A DNA stretch of 64,000 nt, taken from positions 186,001 to 250,000 of the forward strand of contig NZ_WACP01000011.1 in assembly GCF_008973665.1 (NCBI RefSeq), in the 5' to 3' direction. The DNA comes from Paenibacillus tengchongensis. GTDB lineage: Bacteria > Bacillota > Bacilli > Paenibacillales > Paenibacillaceae. How positions within the stretch are numbered: position 1 is the stretch's first letter; each line of letters begins with the position of its first letter. A program made the position numbers and the translations under genes. Below, in pieces: positions 60,346-64,000 of the stretch. The notes beneath the pieces are model-generated. The model was not told the DNA's origin, made no database searches, and saw only the letters and a program-made list of their open reading frames with translations.

Positions 60346-61391
60346 CCTTTACATAAAAGCAACAGACTCTCTGCAGCACTCCGCTCCAACTCAATTATGT
60401 CTTCCAGTTTGGAACGCAACTTATCAAGATCATTCTGGTTGAAATTGATACCATTCATTCTATTCATTTCTAACAGGTAATAACTTCTGTTTTTGAATAC
60501 TTGCCACTTATTCTGTAGATTCAAAAAAGTTTCATCAACTCTCGAGATATCCAGTCCATAGCTTTCTGAAATAAGCTGAGTCAGTTTTTTGTTACGCTCA
60601 TGAAACTGGCAGAAAGAGAGAATTCGTGCCTTAAAATGGTTTTCATCTTTTAAGTTGAGGAACAAATGATCAAATTCTTCCAAATACTTAGTTAGTGCAT
60701 CCAGTCCACTGTAATAATATAAATCATAATTTTCATTATAAATCTGACCACCACGTAATGTCATTTCCAGTGAGTTTATTACCTGTGATAGTGTTACTTG
60801 GTGTTTAAATTGTTTTACTGACTTGTTTGTTCTGCAATAAGAAACATTGATAGATTTTCCGATACTCAACAAGTATTTGCTTGATAAGTCGACAGAAGTG
60901 AAGGGAATGCTATAATAGTCCATCCTCCCCATAGTTATACAATCCTCAATTGCATGATAACACTCATCTTTATCGCTATAGCCATATATAAAAGCAGGGT
61001 GAACCATATGGGATGTCTTCGCATTCACACCAGAAGGATAAAAAAAGCGGTCGATAGTAAGAAACACAAAGAAACCAAGATCAAGATTTTCTTGTATAAC
61101 CTTCTGTACTTGATCGTTAAATATATCGTATTCGTATGATTCTCTGTATATTAAGTCAGTAAGTATGCCTAGCGAATATTGGATTTTAGGAAAGAACGCA
61201 CCATGATCCAACAATTCTCCTTGTACAGCTTCAGAACTATAAGGTTGATCTAACACCTTTTTTAAATAAATTGCATCCATATAACATGGAATATTCTTGA
61301 ATGATTCATTATCACTGATAAGCATAGCTATCAGGTTGTTTGAGATACAATCTAACCAAAGATCATTAAAAGGTTTGATCGCTCTATCCAT
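60327..61391 (-). CDS. BtrH N-terminal-domain-like protein, orphan
   Basis: A protein of about 354 residues from the ATG at 61389-61391. FNDLWLDCISNNLIAMLISD, then the His and Asp region SHMVHPAFIYGYSDKDECYH, match the papain-like BtrH_N family seen in butirosin and many lanthipeptide or NRPS clusters. The second half is helical. No biosynthetic gene is adjacent, and the gene is AT-rich, so it looks acquired. An acyl- or peptidyl-transfer role is inferred. It is downstream of and on the same strand as the GH120 gene. Confidence 0.7.
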   Translation of the reverse strand: MDRAIKPFNDLWLDCISNNLIAMLISDNESFKNIPCYMDAIYLKKVLDQPYSSEAVQGELLDHGAFFPKIQYSLGILTDLIYRESYEYDIFNDQVQKVIQENLDLGFFVFLTIDRFFYPSGVNAKTSHMVHPAFIYGYSDKDECYHAIEDCITMGRMDYYSIPFTSVDLSSKYLLSIGKSINVSYCRTNKSVKQFKHQVTLSQVINSLEMTLRGGQIYNENYDLYYYSGLDALTKYLEEFDHLFLNLKDENHFKARILSFCQFHERNKKLTQLISESYGLDISRVDETFLNLQNKWQVFKNRSYYLLEMNRMNGINFNQNDLDKLRSKLEDIIELERSAAESLLLLCKGYRPMN

Positions 61392-61510
61392 AACCCCAAA
61401 TTCCCTCCCGAAATAAAAAATATGCCGTACGTTTTGAAATCTCGGCAAGGTCAAACGTCAACAGCTTGTCTCCAGCTTGTACGTAGTCTCCCGTCTCCAC
61501 ATGCGCTTCT

Positions 61511-61561
61511 AAAAACAACGGCTTTGCTGTCCTCTTGGGACAGTGAAGCCGTTGTTTTTAA
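61511..61561. terminator. Strong terminator after the GH120 gene
   Basis: ACAACGGCTTTGCTGTCC and its near-complement form an 18-base stem with a four-base loop and T runs on both strands. Confidence 0.85.
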
Positions 61562-61577
61562 TTTTTAGTAATTCTGT

Positions 61578-63599
61578 TTACAGAACAATTTTCAGCGGAC
61601 TGTTGTCAAATATCTCAAATGGTCCGGGTGTTACATTACTTTCCGGGCGCAGCTTATGAAAGAAGTCGCGGTCGAAACGGTAAGAAGATCCATCCGGCTC
61701 CTCATAAAACATCTCAGCGTGATAGCTTCTGCCGAGAAGATCGGTTGTGACTACCGCATTAGCAGCACGCATGATTTCAGGGTTATGAACATACACTTGT
61801 ACCCTGCAGGTAGCCGGGTCGATTTCGATTTCGATCCCGCTGCTGTCATAAACCTTTGCACTCGATTCATGAACACTGGGCACCGCGCCTTTCAAATACA
61901 GATTGCCCTGTATCGTAACAGGGAGTGCCATCTTATCGGGCTGAAATAGCTTTCCGGATTCCTTTAAAGCCGCAATTTCTTCCTTGGAATAATCCCACCA
62001 CCGCTTTTGATGAGTACCCGGGTAATCGTTGTAGCCGCCCAATCCGGCAGGATGGAGATAACAGCGGGAGTTATCCGGTACCCCGTCCATCACAGCGTCA
62101 CTGCCGTAAGCCATATCCTCCCTCTCAGTGAGCGGAAGGTGCTCGAAAAAGGTCATAGGCAGCGGTTCTTTGACCGGATCGTCATCACCTATAAAGATGT
62201 TATTGAAATACCTGTCGTCGCCGCCCGTGATGTTGCTGTATCCGGCAACCGCTGTCTCATGAGGCATATGGTAGGGAGTATAGCGGGTAAGCTCGGAGCG
62301 CACCACAAATCTGCCGGTAAACAGATTGTGAACAAACGCACCTCCTTGAGCCATATTGCGAAAATTCATAGGCGACAGGAACAGGTTATGATCTACCGTA
62401 TAAGGGCCATGGCAGACTTCTACAAAGAGATCCTCGGACAGATTGTCATAAAAAATATTTCGGCTGATGCGGGTGCCTTGCGCCTGCCAATCCAGCCAAA
62501 GCGCCCGGTAGGAGCTATAGATGACATTCCCGCAAATCTGGGTATCCAGTGCGGCATGAAGTTTGATTCCCCCCACTTCTGCGCCGTGGAAAATGCGCTT
62601 GTGGTGAATATTAAAAATGCGGTTTTGGTAGATTCGGCTAAAAGCAGCACCTAAATGTCCAACGATCCCGGCCTGTTCACAATCATGAATGACGTTATTG
62701 CGGACAATATGGCTTCCGATATGATCTTGATGCCAATCTTTGCGCAATGCACGGAAAATAACCTCCTGCTCCCGTTGCGTTCCGCCTTTCATGCGATTGT
62801 TCGAGAATTCGTTCTGCCCGGTAGTTATTTCTTTGCCTAGGCTGATCCCGGTACATTTGGACTCGTTGATCAGGTTATTCTCAATAATCCAGCCTTTACT
62901 CCAATGGGGACCTATAAGCCCCTCTTGCAAAGCCGTTGGCGGGGCCCACTGGGGAGATGCCTGCCGGAGAGTAAAGCCCCTAACGGTAATATAGTTGCGG
63001 CCGGTCTTTTCGGGCCAGAAGCAATAAGGACGCGCATTGATTTCCACATTCTCTTGGCGGGGGTCCTTGCCTCCAAAGTTCGCCCAAATGGTGGTGGTGG
63101 TTGAACTTACTTCCGCATACCATTGCATCAAAGAGTCCTCCGCATATTTGGCCTGCGGCCAAACCTGGGGGCTGCGCAGACTGTTAACGCTTTCAACCTC
63201 ATATAGAGATTTTCCGTCAAGATACACATCCCCAAGATGCGGCTCGAACGCACCATCAAACAACCAATCACCGTACAATTTAGTCTGATAGGGGTTGCGG
63301 ATGACAAACAGACTGTTTGGCACCTCCGTCCTCCAGACACCGCCCCCTTCGTCTTTCCAGTCCGTTACAGGTTCGGCACCTGTAATAACCACTTCTCCAT
63401 CTCCGGAAGACTGGTATACAATTCTCTGCTCCTTTGTTCCTCCGTTAGCCGGGTTAATCCATTCCCTGTAAACCCCGGCATGCACAGTTATGATATCTCC
63501 CGGCTCCGCTAATCCCGCAGCGCGGGAGATGGTGCGGAAAGGCTGTGTCTCCGTACCCGGCGATTGATCGCTTCCATGAATTGCAACATGATATTCCAC
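61578..63599 (-). CDS. GH120 beta-xylosidase (right-handed beta-helix)
   Basis: A 673-residue protein without signal peptide. MEYHVAIHGSDQSPGTETQP, VHAGVYREWI, GLIGPHWSKGWIIENN, and LWLDWQAQGTRISRN closely follow Thermoanaerobacterium XylC, the GH120 founder. The proposed nucleophile Asp is in LDWQAQGTR and the acid/base Glu in VEVCHGPY. It hydrolyses xylo-oligosaccharides in the cytoplasm. A GTG start follows GGGTGGTTATTTA. It fits the plant-polysaccharide theme of the cellulase at 19398. Confidence 0.88.
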   Translation of the reverse strand: MEYHVAIHGSDQSPGTETQPFRTISRAAGLAEPGDIITVHAGVYREWINPANGGTKEQRIVYQSSGDGEVVITGAEPVTDWKDEGGGVWRTEVPNSLFVIRNPYQTKLYGDWLFDGAFEPHLGDVYLDGKSLYEVESVNSLRSPQVWPQAKYAEDSLMQWYAEVSSTTTTIWANFGGKDPRQENVEINARPYCFWPEKTGRNYITVRGFTLRQASPQWAPPTALQEGLIGPHWSKGWIIENNLINESKCTGISLGKEITTGQNEFSNNRMKGGTQREQEVIFRALRKDWHQDHIGSHIVRNNVIHDCEQAGIVGHLGAAFSRIYQNRIFNIHHKRIFHGAEVGGIKLHAALDTQICGNVIYSSYRALWLDWQAQGTRISRNIFYDNLSEDLFVEVCHGPYTVDHNLFLSPMNFRNMAQGGAFVHNLFTGRFVVRSELTRYTPYHMPHETAVAGYSNITGGDDRYFNNIFIGDDDPVKEPLPMTFFEHLPLTEREDMAYGSDAVMDGVPDNSRCYLHPAGLGGYNDYPGTHQKRWWDYSKEEIAALKESGKLFQPDKMALPVTIQGNLYLKGAVPSVHESSAKVYDSSGIEIEIDPATCRVQVYVHNPEIMRAANAVVTTDLLGRSYHAEMFYEEPDGSSYRFDRDFFHKLRPESNVTPGPFEIFDNSPLKIVL

Positions 63600-63830
63600 T
63601 AAATAACCACCCTTCCCTTTGTAGCCTTCATAATCTTTTTACGTGATCCTATCTCAATCTTTTCAGATACAAGTTTGGCATATCAATGCACACCTTTAGA
63701 TTATAATGCAACACTGAAGCAACGCCATTGATATTTACAGAACAATTGTTGATATATCCCGAGATGTGCCAAAAATAAATTTAAAGGGGATTGATATCAG
63801 TTGTTAAGACGGTTCCTCCCAATGGTGAAA

Positions 63831-64000
63831 TTACAGCTTTTGCACAACATAGATGATATTCATTCCACAATCAAGAGTGCCCTGTAATTTGGTAAACGCA
63901 ATTTCTCGCTCGACAATCAGCTTCCAGAAGTCTTGATCGTTGCGGGCATTCTCTATAGCAGAATCTCCGGCTTGTGTAAATAAACCAGCGGAGCTTCTCT
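63831..64000 (-). CDS. C-terminal part of a gene cut by the window edge
   Basis: The minus-strand frame is open from the right edge to TAA at 63831-63833 and encodes about 56 residues, ending LDCGMNIIYVVQKL. SSAGLFTQAGDSAIENARND and WKLIVEREIAFTKL look like real protein. The family is not certain; the ending resembles some SAM-dependent methyltransferases. The start is outside the window. Confidence 0.6.
   Translation of the reverse strand, partial: RSSAGLFTQAGDSAIENARNDQDFWKLIVEREIAFTKLQGTLDCGMNIIYVVQKL

Overview
This window looks like chromosome from a spore-forming member of the Bacillales, most likely Paenibacillus or a close relative. The supporting signs are CotF-type spore coat genes, a T-box leader, a c-di-AMP riboswitch, TnrA-type nitrogen boxes, a catabolite-response element, AGGAGG ribosome binding sites with many GTG and TTG starts, and a secreted GH5-CBM3 cellulase next to other glycan genes. 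There is no rRNA, tRNA, CRISPR array or intact insertion sequence. Base composition is mosaic: 1-21 kb is GC-rich, while 21-29 kb, 33-37 kb and 60.3-61.4 kb are clearly more AT-rich and look like accessory DNA.

Layout. 1-6.3 kb: the end of an MFS transporter, then a tightly coupled three-gene module (TerB-N/TerB-C protein, BrxD-like ATPase, Lhr-like helicase) that resembles a stress or phage-defence unit. 6.3-21 kb: ordinary chromosomal genes. These include a LacI regulator with an MFS exporter and a clear operator, GrpB, a C45 peptidase, an AlkZ-like protein, a nuclease-like protein lacking key residues, an AraC regulator, a YtrA-type GntR/ABC operon, a MarR/SDR pair and a cellulase. 21-29 kb: an accessory locus with a small sigma factor, a structural-looking protein, a metallopeptidase operon of small proteins, a lipoprotein lytic transglycosylase and a second sigma factor. 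Three of its transcription units carry the same ECF-type promoter, CAAC-N17-CGACCACTA, and each is preceded by a terminator. I consider this the most likely undescribed system in the window.

29-37 kb: a membrane-anchored GDPD, a GH13 alpha-glucosidase, a DinB-like protein, a YdeI-like protein, an APH-like kinase, and a second, short alanyl-tRNA synthetase behind a T-box leader. 37-46 kb: an apparent nitrogen-scavenging cluster with a Tpa-like aminotransferase, alanine dehydrogenase, a TauE/SafE-type exporter, an aldehyde dehydrogenase, a GntR regulator, an MFS transporter, an amidohydrolase and a TnrA-like regulator. Two exact TnrA/GlnR boxes precede its two transcription units. The gene set matches the logic of taurine deamination with export of sulfoacetate. 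46-49 kb: a hairpin repeat and a possible group II intron relic, then NfeD-flotillin downstream of a c-di-AMP riboswitch. 49-53.6 kb: catalase and a CotF-pair/alcohol dehydrogenase/CotF-pair operon like the yra-adhB region of Bacillus subtilis. 53.7-64 kb: two paralogous Old-Yellow-Enzyme/FAD fusion proteins, each preceded by an FNR/CRP-type box, TetR regulators, a SUFU-domain protein, an orphan BtrH-like protein, a GH120 beta-xylosidase and a partial gene at the right edge.

All assignments come from reading translations and DNA motifs by eye. No database search was run, and family names rest on remembered motifs.
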